Origin: Bog-473 sp963783245
GTDB lineage: Bacteria > Actinomycetota > Acidimicrobiia > Acidimicrobiales > RAAP-2
Length of the DNA stretch: 64,000 nt
Reading direction: 5' to 3'
NCBI GenBank assembly: GCA_963783245.1
Contig: CAWAMS010000007.1
Location: 62,001 to 126,000 of the forward strand
In this document: one piece after another, positions 1 through 8,708 of the stretch
Numbering within the stretch: position 1 is the stretch's first letter
How the letters are laid out: every line of letters starts with the position of its first letter
Translations under genes and position numbers: made by a program
The notes under the pieces: generated by a model
What the model was told of the DNA's origin: nothing
The model's input: only the letters and a program-made list of their open reading frames with translations
Database searches by the model: none

Positions 1-225
1 GAGGAGTGAAATGTAACTAGTAAAGGTAATAAGGGCTGTGGATTGTGGATGACCGTCACCCGTGGCTGGTGAATGGCTGTAACCGTGTCCCCATCGCCGT
101 GTGGGTGACGGCGGGTGGGACAGTGGGCCACTTCACTTCCCCGCCTCGGTCTGGGGACGGACGACCACGCTATCCCCAGCACGACGGGGGTTGTCCACAG
201 CTTCTCCGGCTCTTGCACAGGCCGC
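1..225. other. oriC: Probable oriC segment, dnaA-dnaN side
   Basis: Noncoding stretch lying downstream of dnaA, where actinobacteria carry the replication origin between dnaA and dnaN. TTGTCCACA, the usual high-GC DnaA box, is at 191-199. Two overlapping reverse-oriented near-boxes lie at 37-45 (TGTGGATTG) and 44-52 (TGTGGATGA, one mismatch to TGTGGATAA). Bases 8-32 are A+T-rich compared with the surroundings and could be part of an unwinding element. The window starts here, so dnaN and the rest of the origin are not visible. Position and boxes are seen directly; the origin role is inferred. Confidence 0.6.
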
Positions 226-1749
226 TCACGTTCCGGCTCGCACCTGTTGAATTAGCTCAGTGACCTGCTCATATATCTGCCGGCGTTGTTGCATTTGGCC
301 CGTGATCTTGTCCACAGCGTGAATAACGGTGGTGTGGTCACGGTTGCCGAAGACGCGGGCGATGGCGGGATAGCTGTAGTCGGTCAGATTTCGTACCAGG
401 TACATCGCGACCTGCCGTGCAGTGACCAGGGGTCGCGTCCGGCTCGGACCACAAATTGCCTCGATGCTGAACCCGTAGCTGGCCGCTGTGGCCTCGAGGA
501 TGATTTGGGGGGTGATACGGCGGGGCTCGCCGGCGAGGACGATGTCCGAAAGCACCCGCTCGGCTTGCGCCAGTGAGATCGCCTCCTTGTTGAGTTTGGC
601 GAAGGCGCTTATGCGGGTGAGTGCCCCTTCGAGCTCCCTGATGTTGTTCTTCACGTGCGTGGCGATGAACTCGAGGACGTCGTCAGGGACCTCCTGGCGC
701 TCACTCTCTGATTTTGAACGAAGGATGGCGAGGCGGGTTTCAAGGTCAGGAGGGTCGATCTCGGTGATGAGACCAGAGAGGAAGCGGCTTCGGAGCCGAT
801 CCTCGAGGGTCTCGATCGATTTCGGCGGTCGATCGGAGGTGAGGACAATCTGCTTGGATGCGCCCTTGAGGTCGTTGTAGGTGTGGAAGAACTCCTCTTG
901 CAGGCCTTCCTTGTTCTCCATGAACTGGACATCGTCGATGAGAAGCACATCGCATTCCCGGTAGCGACGCTTGAAAGCCAAGGTGGTCGAGGTGCGGAGT
1001 GAGTCGACAAAGTCGTTCATGAACGTCTCGGTGGTGACGTAAAGCACCTTGCGTCGGCTGAAATTCTCCGAAACGTAGTTGCCGATGGCATGGAGAAGAT
1101 GGGTTTTTCCCAGACCGCTGTCGCCGTAAATGAAGAGCGGATTATAGGATCTACCAGGAGTTTCAGCGACGGCCTGTGCCGCCGCGTGAGCGAGCCGATT
1201 CGAGGACGCGGCGACGAAGGTCTCGAAGACGAACTTCGGGTCGAGTTGGACCGCCGGGGATTCCCGACCGTTTGTCGTGACCTGGGGAGCCGGCGCCAGC
1301 CGGGCGTTGACTTCGGCCTGGGCCGGCACGCCCAGGAACTCCTCCAGCTCGGGTTCGTCCGGCTCGTGGTGCTGCACTTCGAGACGCCCCCGCACCGGCG
1401 AACCGACCTCGTTGGCCAGCGTGTCCTCGATCATGGGCAGATAGCGGGTCTCCACCCGCTCGAGGATGAGACCGTTGGGAACGGACAGGACGAAGACGCC
1501 GTCTGCGAACGTCACGGGCTCGATCCCCGATAACCACAGCTGCCACGTCGTCTCTGAAACCTGCTCGCGCAACGACCCGGTACACCGGTTCCATAGTTCT
1601 CCGGCCTGATTCACCGCGTCGTCCGATAGCCCTTCCTCCGTCCGCGGCGTCCTGGGCAGGTCTGAACGTTCCTCGGTGCGGGTAATTCGTTGACGGTACA
1701 CCGTGCCGCACCGGTCGACTAGTGGGGATTGTCCAATCGCGCCTAACAT
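226..1749 (-). CDS. dnaA: Chromosomal replication initiator DnaA
   Basis: AAA+ ATPase that binds DnaA boxes at oriC, melts the origin and helps load the DnaB helicase. The 507-residue product has an N-terminal domain I (about residues 45-115), a variable linker, and the AAA+ core with Walker A GDSGLGKTH near 209-217 and Walker B DVLLIDDV near 267-274. The C-terminal DNA-binding domain carries the signature GNRDHTTVIHAVD near 468-480. The ATG at 1749 has GGAG seven bases upstream, which supports this start, although the first 40 residues are unlike other DnaA N-termini and a later GTG is possible. It is divergent from the rpmH operon. One internal TTGTCCACA (309-317) lies in the coding region. 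Confidence 0.97.
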   Translation of the reverse strand: MLGAIGQSPLVDRCGTVYRQRITRTEERSDLPRTPRTEEGLSDDAVNQAGELWNRCTGSLREQVSETTWQLWLSGIEPVTFADGVFVLSVPNGLILERVETRYLPMIEDTLANEVGSPVRGRLEVQHHEPDEPELEEFLGVPAQAEVNARLAPAPQVTTNGRESPAVQLDPKFVFETFVAASSNRLAHAAAQAVAETPGRSYNPLFIYGDSGLGKTHLLHAIGNYVSENFSRRKVLYVTTETFMNDFVDSLRTSTTLAFKRRYRECDVLLIDDVQFMENKEGLQEEFFHTYNDLKGASKQIVLTSDRPPKSIETLEDRLRSRFLSGLITEIDPPDLETRLAILRSKSESERQEVPDDVLEFIATHVKNNIRELEGALTRISAFAKLNKEAISLAQAERVLSDIVLAGEPRRITPQIILEATAASYGFSIEAICGPSRTRPLVTARQVAMYLVRNLTDYSYPAIARVFGNRDHTTVIHAVDKITGQMQQRRQIYEQVTELIQQVRAGT

Positions 1750-1847
1750 GGACGCACTCCACTACCACTGGCCCCAGACCAGCTGGTGAAACGAACTCTG
1801 TTACGCCCCGGCCGATGCCGTGAAAGCGTGGCGAAAGGCTGAATGAC

Positions 1848-1982
1848 GTGAAGCGTACCTACCAACCGAATACCCGCAAGCGGGCCAAGACGCACGGATT
1901 CCGCAAACGCATGTCCACGCGTGCGGGCCGGGCCATCCTGAAGTCACGGCGGCTCAAGGGGCGCCACCGTCTCACCGTCTGA
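1848..1982 (+). CDS. rpmH: 50S ribosomal protein L34
   Basis: Small, very basic protein of the large ribosomal subunit. The 44 codons read from GTG as MKRTYQPNTRKRAKTHGFRK followed by the RMSTRAGRAIL block, the typical bL34 pattern. The GTG at 1848 is preceded by AAAGG about nine bases upstream; an ATG at 1843 is out of frame and stops after two codons. It is the first gene of the rnpA-yidD-yidC-khpB-rsmG cluster and is divergent from dnaA, as in most bacteria. rnpA starts seven bases after its stop. Confidence 0.97.
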   Translation: MKRTYQPNTRKRAKTHGFRKRMSTRAGRAILKSRRLKGRHRLTV

Positions 1983-1989
1983 GCTGCTC

Positions 1990-2352
1990 GTGGCCACCAG
2001 GACGGTTGGAAGAATCCAAACCAGGGCAGCATTCGGCCAACTGCAGCGCTCCCGTGCCCGGGCGAGTTGCGGCCCGGTGCGCGCTATCTTTGTGCCGGCA
2101 GACACCGGTGCTTCCGGCGTGTATCCCCAGGTGGGGTACGCAATTGGGAAACACTGTGGCAATGCTGTGGTGCGCAACTCGCTTCGACGACGTATGCGGG
2201 AGTCCGCCCGTAGCATCGCCCCGACGCTTCCCCGAGGCACCTACCTGCTCCGGGTCGAGCCCGCCGCCGCCCGTTGTGAGCCGGCGCAGTTCGTGAGGTT
2301 CGTACAGGAGGCCTTGTCGCGGGCGCCGGGATCGGTGCGGGGATCGTCATGA
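1990..2352 (+). CDS. rnpA: Ribonuclease P protein component
   Basis: Protein subunit of RNase P, which helps the catalytic RNA remove 5' leaders from tRNA precursors. The product has 120 residues, close to the family norm. The arginine-rich RNR-type motif appears as RNSLRRRMRE near residues 62-71, preceded by GYAIGKHCGNAVV, which matches the usual VGKKVGNAV segment. It starts with GTG at 1990, seven bases after rpmH, and its stop overlaps the yidD start in an ATGA, so the two are probably translationally coupled. The RNA partner, rnpB, is not in this window. Confidence 0.95.
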   Translation: MATRTVGRIQTRAAFGQLQRSRARASCGPVRAIFVPADTGASGVYPQVGYAIGKHCGNAVVRNSLRRRMRESARSIAPTLPRGTYLLRVEPAAARCEPAQFVRFVQEALSRAPGSVRGSS

Positions 2353-2630
2353 AGAACGCCGAAACGTCTCCGAACTTTGCGTCAAGAGTGGCGATCCGCA
2401 CGCTTCAGGGGTACCAGAGCGCGGCGTCAGGCCGGATTTCCCCGTGTCGGTTCTACCCGAGTTGCTCCAATTACGCCGTTGAGGCGTTTACTGAGCACGG
2501 CTTCTGGTCCGGGCTCGTCCTGACGACGAAACGCCTGATCCGTTGTCGGCCCTTCGGCCCCCACGGCGTGGACCTTGTCCCGCTGCACGTCCACGTCAGG
2601 GCAGACTCGAAGGGCGGTCGGGTCCGATGA
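2349..2630 (+). CDS. yidD: Membrane protein insertion efficiency factor YidD
   Basis: Small protein thought to sit at the inner face of the membrane and help YidC-dependent insertion. It has 93 residues and the two hallmark blocks: CRFYPSCSNYAVEAF near residues 33-47, with the conserved paired cysteines, and RCRPFGPHGVDLVP near 65-78. It overlaps rnpA upstream (ATGA) and yidC downstream (its TGA lies inside the yidC ATGATG start), a tight coupling usual for this cluster. Confidence 0.94.
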   Translation: MKNAETSPNFASRVAIRTLQGYQSAASGRISPCRFYPSCSNYAVEAFTEHGFWSGLVLTTKRLIRCRPFGPHGVDLVPLHVHVRADSKGGRVR

Positions 2631-3823
2631 TGAGCACACTGCTCGGAGAGAACGCCCTGTTCAAGTCCATCGGAGAGATATTCCACCCGCTGTTCGAGCT
2701 CTTCGGTCTGATCCTGGCCGGCATCTACGCCGTCATCCCCAACTACGGCGCCTCGATCATCGGCCTGACGATCATCATCATGGCGGCCTTGACGCCGGTG
2801 ACGATCAAGAGCACCAAGTCCATGATCGCCATGCAGCGCCTGCAGCCGGAGATGAAGAAGCTCCAGGTCAAGTACAAGGGCCCTGAGAACCGCGAGCAGC
2901 TGAACGCGGAAATGATGAAGTTGTACAAAGAGAACGGCACCAGTCCGTTCGGCGCCTGCCTGCCGAGTCTGCTGCAAATGCCGTTCTTGATCGTCCTCTA
3001 CTCCCTTATTCGTGGACTGTCCTATGGGGTAACGACGAAGTCCGGAAAATTTATACCGATGCCCCGGTATATTCCGACTAATTCCAAAATGCACCACGAC
3101 CTGGTGGCCAGTGGCGGTCAAATGCACTGGTGGTTTGGCATGGATCTTTCGTCCACTCCATTCAGTCATCACGGGGCTAATCAGGCGCTACTCACCATCC
3201 CTTATTTGGTTCTAATCGGGATGGCTATTTTCTTGCAGTACTACCAAATGAAGCAGATGAATAGTCGCAATCCTCAGGCAGCGGCTGCGAATCCGCAGAT
3301 GCAACAAATGCAAAAGTTTTTTCCTATTATCTTCGGTATAATTTACCTGAGAGTGCCCGCAGGAGCGACCATCTACATGGTGGTTTCGTCGGCGATGAGG
3401 ATCGGGACGCAGGAGTACATGTTCCGTTCAGGGATGGTCACGCCGGTTGGCGCCGCGCCCACCGAGAAGGCGTCCGAACGCGAGATAGGTGGATCCTCGG
3501 GGCAGCCCAAGGTGACCGGGCCTCAAAAGGCCATTGGCACGGGTGGAGGCAAGACACCGGCCAAGGGAGCGACGCCTCCGAAGGGGACGGCTACCCCGAA
3601 GAACGGTTCAGGATCGAACGGGAAGACGGCGGCCAATGGAAAGCCGCCGGGCACCGTTCGCCGCACCACGAATCCGAAAGCCACGAATGGCAAAGGCGCA
3701 GCCGCCGGCAAAGGCGGCGCGGCCAATGGGAAGAAACCATCAGAAGACGCGGAAATCGAGCTCACACCGGTGCCGAAAGAGCATCCACGCTCGCGATCCA
3801 AGAGGACAAGAAAGGCTCGATAG
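2627..3823 (+). CDS. yidC: Membrane protein insertase YidC/Oxa1
   Basis: Insertase that places proteins in the cytoplasmic membrane, alone or with SecYEG. The start chosen is the first of two adjacent ATGs at 2627, overlapping the yidD stop, giving 398 residues. Hydrophobic segments occur near residues 20-55, 115-135, 185-210 and 230-265. The cytoplasmic loop LQPEMKKLQVKYKG and the last membrane segment PAGATIYMVVSSAMRIGTQE follow the family pattern. The last 120 or so residues are a hydrophilic Gly/Lys/Pro/Ala-rich tail, common in actinobacteria and likely to contact ribosomes. Bases from about 3030 to 3350 are clearly richer in A+T than the rest of the gene and use codons that are rare here, such as ATA. 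Confidence 0.95.
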   Translation: MMSTLLGENALFKSIGEIFHPLFELFGLILAGIYAVIPNYGASIIGLTIIIMAALTPVTIKSTKSMIAMQRLQPEMKKLQVKYKGPENREQLNAEMMKLYKENGTSPFGACLPSLLQMPFLIVLYSLIRGLSYGVTTKSGKFIPMPRYIPTNSKMHHDLVASGGQMHWWFGMDLSSTPFSHHGANQALLTIPYLVLIGMAIFLQYYQMKQMNSRNPQAAAANPQMQQMQKFFPIIFGIIYLRVPAGATIYMVVSSAMRIGTQEYMFRSGMVTPVGAAPTEKASEREIGGSSGQPKVTGPQKAIGTGGGKTPAKGATPPKGTATPKNGSGSNGKTAANGKPPGTVRRTTNPKATNGKGAAAGKGGAANGKKPSEDAEIELTPVPKEHPRSRSKRTRKAR

Positions 3824-3826
3824 AGC

Positions 3827-4786
3827 GTGGAGTGGGTAGAGGTCGCAGGAAAAACCATCGCCGAGGCAACTGAGCTCGCCTTGGACCAGCTCGGGGTCGC
3901 AGTGGGTGACGCAGAGGTCATCGTGGTCACGGAGCCGAAAACGGGTCTGTTCGGGCGGATGAGGGTCGAGGCTCGTGTGCGCGCCCGCGTCCGCCCCGTC
4001 GGAGCGCGGCCGAAGCGCGAACGGTCGAGGGATCGGAGCCGGGGGGGTAAGGGAGGCGGTGGCCAGAATGGGTCTGGAAGCCGTCCGACCACGCCCCGCA
4101 GCGACCAGAAGGCGCCTGCTGACGGGGCTTCCGAAGGTGCGGGCACTGGTACCAGCCGGTCTGCCCGTCGTCGCCGGAATCGCAGTCAGGGCGGCGCGGG
4201 GTCCTCGGGTGGAGCCCAGAACGGATCTGTCGCCCCGAAGAGCGAGGCGTCGAACGGGGCAACGCCGAAGAACACGCAACGGACCAAAGAACCGAAGGAG
4301 ACAGCTGACATGGCCGAAGGTATGACGCTCGAGGAGCAGGGTGAGGTTGGCCGAGCGTTCTTGGCCGGCTTGCTGACCGAATACGGGGTCTCCGCGTCGG
4401 TGGAGATGCGACTTCTGGACGAGGAGACGGTGGAGGTAGCCGCCGTGGGAGACGACCTGGGCCTGCTTGTCGGGCCTCGAGGGTCAACCCTGAGTGCGCT
4501 GCAGGATCTCACACGCGCTGTTGTTCAACGCCAGTGCCCGTCTCGGACCGATCGCATCCTTGTGGACGTGGCGGGCTACCGCGAGAAGCGTTCAGCCGCT
4601 TTGAAGCGGTTCAGCACCCAGATCGCCGAGGAAGTCATCGCGTCGGGGCAGGAGAAGGCTCTCGAAGCGATGAGCCCGGCGGACCGCAAGGCGGTTCACG
4701 ACGCGGTCAATGAGATCGAAGGAGTTGCCACCCGATCAGAGGGTGAGGACCCGAACCGTTATATCGTCATCGCCCCAGCCGGCTGA
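3827..4786 (+). CDS. khpB: RNA-binding protein KhpB (Jag)
   Basis: Jag/KhpB binds RNA and, in Gram-positive bacteria, works with KhpA in cell-elongation control. The 319-residue product has the Jag N-terminal domain at 1-52 (AGKTIAEATELALDQLGV), and then a long basic, Gly/Ser/Arg-rich linker to about residue 160. A KH domain with GPRGSTLSALQDLTR near 225-240 and a C-terminal R3H domain (AVHDAVNEIEGVATRSEGE) follow. The GTG start at 3827 is three bases after the yidC stop. The linker is longer than in Firmicutes homologues, and its low complexity makes its role uncertain. Confidence 0.93.
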   Translation: MEWVEVAGKTIAEATELALDQLGVAVGDAEVIVVTEPKTGLFGRMRVEARVRARVRPVGARPKRERSRDRSRGGKGGGGQNGSGSRPTTPRSDQKAPADGASEGAGTGTSRSARRRRNRSQGGAGSSGGAQNGSVAPKSEASNGATPKNTQRTKEPKETADMAEGMTLEEQGEVGRAFLAGLLTEYGVSASVEMRLLDEETVEVAAVGDDLGLLVGPRGSTLSALQDLTRAVVQRQCPSRTDRILVDVAGYREKRSAALKRFSTQIAEEVIASGQEKALEAMSPADRKAVHDAVNEIEGVATRSEGEDPNRYIVIAPAG

Positions 4787-4799
4787 TTCAGGTCCGTCG

Positions 4800-5474
4800 A
4801 TGTCGGTCGCCGACAACGACGGAGTTCCTGGATCTGTCAGAGGGGCACTGCTTGCGGCGCGTCAGCTCGGATTTTTGGGTCCTGGGCCCATCGACCGCCA
4901 CTTGGTCCACGCACAGGGTTTCGTTGATCTGGCGAAGAGTCAGTCCCGCACCGTGGGGTCGCCTCACATACTGGATCTAGGTTCGGGCGGAGGGCTTCCT
5001 GGCCTTGTGCTGGCCGATCAATGGGCAGAAGCGAGGCTCGTCCTGCTCGACGCGAACCAGCGTCGCACCGATTTTCTCCAACGGGTGGTGATCTCCTGCG
5101 GCTTTCAGGACCGTGTTCGAGTAGTACAGCAGCGGGCTGAAATTGCCGGTCGTGATCCCCTCCTCCGGAAGGCGTTTGATGGTGTCGTCGTCCGGTCGTT
5201 CGGACCTCCGGCTGTTGTTGCCGAATGCGCAGCACCATTCCTTCGCAAAGACGGGTGGCTCATTGTCTCGGAGCCTCCGACAGGTGAGGAACTTCAAGGG
5301 CCCGCCCCCGACGAATCAGGTCGTTGGCCAGCGGAGTTGCTCGCTGAAGTTGGACTTACTCCTCTCGAATTCGTGCGGTACGAGTTCGGCTATCAAGTCC
5401 TGCGGCAATCGGTAATTTGCCCGGAGAGGTTCCCCCGTCGCGACGGCGTTCCCAGCCGAAAGCCGCTCTTTTAG
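4800..5474 (+). CDS. rsmG: 16S rRNA (guanine-N7) methyltransferase RsmG
   Basis: SAM-dependent enzyme that methylates N7 of a guanine in the 530 loop of 16S rRNA (G527 in E. coli numbering); its loss gives low-level streptomycin resistance. The 224-residue product has the SAM-binding loop ILDLGSGGGLPGLVLA near residues 60-75 and the motif DGVVVRSFGPP near 130-140. The ATG at 4800 fits the family N-terminus and lies 13 bases after khpB; an in-frame upstream extension would overlap khpB and looks spurious. No mnmE or mnmG lies beside it, as expected for Actinomycetota. Confidence 0.94.
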   Translation: MSVADNDGVPGSVRGALLAARQLGFLGPGPIDRHLVHAQGFVDLAKSQSRTVGSPHILDLGSGGGLPGLVLADQWAEARLVLLDANQRRTDFLQRVVISCGFQDRVRVVQQRAEIAGRDPLLRKAFDGVVVRSFGPPAVVAECAAPFLRKDGWLIVSEPPTGEELQGPAPDESGRWPAELLAEVGLTPLEFVRYEFGYQVLRQSVICPERFPRRDGVPSRKPLF

Positions 5475-5790
5475 AGGACAGCCAGGTTCACCTACCCGTC
5501 CACCTTTTGTATGACCCACCGGTCCAGCGGTGATTTAGCATCCGCGTCACTTGACCGGACTCGGGGAGCCGTCTCGCGAACGGAGCGACCCGCACCCCGG
5601 CCAGGAAGTTCCGTCCTTTAGTGGTGGCCCTCGTACGCCCACAAGGATCCCGGTGCAAGAGGGCCTGGAGACCCTGAGCCTGGCGACCTCCCCACTCCCC
5701 CTGGGGTTCATGGCTTCCGGCGCCCTACATGCGACGAGTTACGAGCAGGCGAAGCACCTGCCTTGCCCGGGCTTCGGACGAGGATGGGAA

Positions 5791-5806
5791 TGTTTCACGT
5801 GGAACA
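5791..5806. promoter_or_regulatory. parS: parS site, one mismatch
   Basis: TGTTTCACGTGGAACA differs at one position from the bacterial parS consensus TGTTTCACGTGAAACA. It lies in the noncoding region between rsmG and parA, 317 bases after rsmG. ParB would load here and spread to form the partition complex. The match is seen directly; binding is inferred from the family. Confidence 0.88.
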
Positions 5807-7247
5807 TTACGGCGGTACTGAGGCCCACGCCTATGGGTCGTGGCCATACGTCTCCCGGGTCGCCGACACCGATGCCGCCTAGGTGTGAGTGCGCCGAAAC
5901 CCGTTGAATAGCGAGGTCGTCGTCGGTGAGATCCGAGTCGACAAGGAGAACTGGCTCTCCGACCCAGCGGCCACAAACGAGGCGTTCACCCCGATAGTAC
6001 GTTGAAGCCCGCCTCAAGAGCACGCTGGACGTCACATCCGAGGGTTGCAAAGATCCGGCCCGCCGCCGAATCGGCTGCCGCCCTTCGCCCTCACATGAGG
6101 GAGCTCGATTCCCAGGCTTGGCCAGCGCCTCGAGCGTTGCCATGGCTACTCACCGCCTGTTCTCATTCGAGATGGCCGAGTCGAAGCGGCCCGATGGTCT
6201 ATGGAAGGAACTCTCTCGCCATCTGTTCAGATGGACAATCGGTCCTGGAGATGAACCTGTGGGCGCCCCGGCCCGAGCCGGCCGCCCTGAATCGCTTCAG
6301 AAGGAGATAGCCGACTGAAGTCGGGTCGAGTGACCGGCGTGTGATCGAAGCTGCTCGGTGAACCAACCGGTGTGCTTCGCCCGTACAGTTTGCATGGTCC
6401 GGGTGTCACGGACGCTGGGCTGATCCTTCAGGATAGAGGGGAAGAGGGCGGAGACGCTCTGGGTTTCCGACAGTGATTGGCGGACACCCGACCGGGTCGG
6501 ATCAGAGCCCGTCCCCCCGTCGGGCACAATGGCGGCCTCGGGGGCGAAGCGGTCGAACATAGCCGTTTCTTGGACCCGCAGTGCATCCGGTCTCCGTATG
6601 TGGTCAAGGAGGAACGGCTTGGTCAAGCGAGCCGTCGGGTGAACCCGAAGGGGATAAGGCAACCCAGAATATGTGATCCTCGCCAGTTCAGGTGCGGAGA
6701 GCGGAGGGCTCCGAGTGATCGTACCGTCGAAGCGAACGGACGCCACCAAAGCGCTCGGCCTTTGTCGCCTACAGGCGACGCTGAATCCGTGAAGCTTGGC
6801 GGGGAACCTTCCTTCGCCGGCATGGCTGACTCCCGCCGGATGCCACGGTTGGGTGGAGCGACAATCCCATGGATCCTCTGGTCTGCTCCGTTGAAGAGCT
6901 TCCAGAGTTCGCCCTGGCGGCTCGTCACATATGGTCTAGGGAGGGCCCAGTCGGCGGTTCGCCAGTAAGCCCCACCTTTCCGACGATGTCGGGGTTGTGT
7001 GATAAACGGTAACCGTGGGTTGTGATGATCCGGATACTCGTCGTTAGCTCCCTCCCCCACATCGCCTGGCGTCACAACGTGCTGTCTCATCACATCGGGG
7101 CCCCGCTCGGGAGCCGGCCGGCTCGCCTTTCTGCCGTGAAGTGGCAAAGCAGGGGCCGCTGAGGGCGTCGAAGCGGTGGCCAAATAATTGTGGCCCGAGG
7201 ACCTTGGATGAAGCGCCGAGCGACGGACAATGCCCGTTTCGACCGAA

Positions 7248-7263
7248 TGTTTCACGTGAAACA
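7248..7263. promoter_or_regulatory. parS: parS site, perfect match
   Basis: Exact consensus TGTTTCACGTGAAACA, 77 bases upstream of the parA start. The dyad symmetry extends four bases on each side, so 7244-7267 is a perfect 24-base palindrome (flanks CGAA and TTCG). Besides segregation, a site this close to parA could let ParB control the parAB promoter. Confidence 0.95.
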
Positions 7264-7340
7264 TTCGACGAGTCTTGACCTGGGCAGGGTCGGCAGGCCA
7301 GGATAGGTAATGTGACACGGCGAATTGTTGAGACTGCTTA

Positions 7341-8708
7341 ATGCGGATCCGCCGTCGGGACAGGGGTGAGGCAGGTCGAGTTCCGGCCGTTGAAGCTACC
7401 GATCCGCCCGTCCAACCTGTGGATGACATCGTTCTTATGGCAGTCCCTTCCCTGCCAGCGGATGACCGGGAGACGCAAGCAGCCTCTTCCCCAGACGCCA
7501 CGCCACCTCCGTTTGACCAAGCGCTGCTGCCGCCAACTCCCGCTTCGGCTCCGCAGCCGACACAGGCGCCCATGCGGGGCTCCTCGCCACCTGTCGAAGC
7601 CTTTGTCCCGGTCGAGCCCGTGGTTGTGCCTCCTGTCGTTGAGCCCAGGGTTGAACCGGTCGGCCGCGCCACTGAGCCGATCCTTCAGCAGGCCTCCCGC
7701 ACTCCGGTCACCGAGACCGCGGTGACGGGTGTCGAGACCGAGAATGTCGTCACCCAGCCCATTGTGGCACCGGAACCTGCGTCCGCCCGGGTCGCGACTC
7801 CTGCGTCCGCCCCGCCCCCCGCGTCCGCCACCGCTCCAGTGGAGGAGGCGTCGAGTCCGCAGATGAGGACGCCGACCATCCGGTCCGAGGCCGACAGTCT
7901 CCTTGACGGTTCCCTACCTGCACCGAGAGAGCTCCCACGCGTGATCGCCATCGCGAACCAGAAGGGCGGCGTCGGTAAGACTACGACGACCGTCAATCTC
8001 GGCGCCGCCCTCGCTGAAATCGGCTACCGGGTGCTTGTTATCGATCTGGATCCTCAGGGCAATGCGACGACGGGGTTGGGGATCGATGCCCGCAACTTCG
8101 AGCTTTCGATGTACGACGTCATCATGCGGGATCAATCGCTGGAGGACTGCATCGAGCCGACCAGCGTAAAGAATCTCTTCGTAGCGCCGGCGACGATCGA
8201 CCTGGCAGGAATTGAGATTGAGCTGGTTCCGGCCTTCAGCCGGGAGATGAAACTGAAGCGTGCCATTGACACGGTGGTCGACGACTTCGACTTCATTCTC
8301 ATCGACTGTCCTCCGTCGCTCGGACTCATCACAGTCAACGGACTCGCTGCGGCCGGCGAGGTCATGGTGCCGATCCAATGTGAGTATTACGCGCTGGAAG
8401 GCCTGAGCCAGCTTCTGCGCAACGTGAACCTCGTGTCGTCGAACCTGAACGAGTCACTCGAGGTAACGACCATTGTGCTGACAATGTTCGACGCGCGGAC
8501 CCGGCTGTCGGTGGACGTCGCCAACGAAGTGCGACTCCACTTCGCCGATCGCGTGTGCAAGAGCGTCATCCCCCGTACTGTGCGACTCTCCGAAGCACCC
8601 TCGTTCGGGCAGCCGATCACTGTTTTCGATCCGACGTCACGAGGGGCCGTTGCCTATCGTGAACTGGCCAAGGAGGTGAGCAATGGCGCGCCGCAGCGGA
8701 CTCGGTAA
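7341..8708 (+). CDS. parA: Chromosome partitioning ATPase ParA
   Basis: Deviant-Walker ATPase that moves ParB-parS complexes along the nucleoid. The conserved core is residues 200-455, with the deviant Walker A motif KGGVGKTTT near 209-217, LVIDLDPQGNATTGLG and FILIDCPPSLG. In front is an unusual extension of about 195 residues rich in Pro, Ala, Val and Thr, roughly doubling the usual length before the ATPase. The ATG at 7341 lacks a clear ribosome site; ATG at 7438 is another possible start, and a third is GTG at 7940, right at the core. Codon use in the extension looks coding. The gene overlaps parB by 26 bases. Confidence 0.93.
   Translation: MRIRRRDRGEAGRVPAVEATDPPVQPVDDIVLMAVPSLPADDRETQAASSPDATPPPFDQALLPPTPASAPQPTQAPMRGSSPPVEAFVPVEPVVVPPVVEPRVEPVGRATEPILQQASRTPVTETAVTGVETENVVTQPIVAPEPASARVATPASAPPPASATAPVEEASSPQMRTPTIRSEADSLLDGSLPAPRELPRVIAIANQKGGVGKTTTTVNLGAALAEIGYRVLVIDLDPQGNATTGLGIDARNFELSMYDVIMRDQSLEDCIEPTSVKNLFVAPATIDLAGIEIELVPAFSREMKLKRAIDTVVDDFDFILIDCPPSLGLITVNGLAAAGEVMVPIQCEYYALEGLSQLLRNVNLVSSNLNESLEVTTIVLTMFDARTRLSVDVANEVRLHFADRVCKSVIPRTVRLSEAPSFGQPITVFDPTSRGAVAYRELAKEVSNGAPQRTR

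Larger units (their letters stand above)
5475..7340. other. Long noncoding region with two parS sites
   Basis: Nearly 1.9 kb between rsmG and parA with no open frame that resembles a known protein; frames are open on both strands only by chance and none has a convincing ribosome site. Two ParB-binding parS sites lie inside, at 5791-5806 and 7248-7263. Base composition seems less GC-rich than in the flanking genes. Small perfect hairpins occur, for example GTCGCC-TACA-GGCGAC near 6767-6782 and CCGACTGAAGTCGG near 6311-6325. No tRNA-like T-loop was seen. It could be a centromere-like zone, an unrecognised structured RNA, or a decayed element. Confidence 0.55.

Noticed and set aside
6570..6960. 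Resemblance to a group II intron or other ribozyme
   Set aside because: No domain V-like hairpin, no reverse transcriptase and no intron boundary motif could be identified; kept only as an unexplained region.
6297..6968. Overlapping open frames on both strands between rsmG and parA
   Set aside because: Neither strand shows a recognisable domain, ribosome site or consistent codon use; mutual overlap is typical of chance frames in GC-rich DNA.
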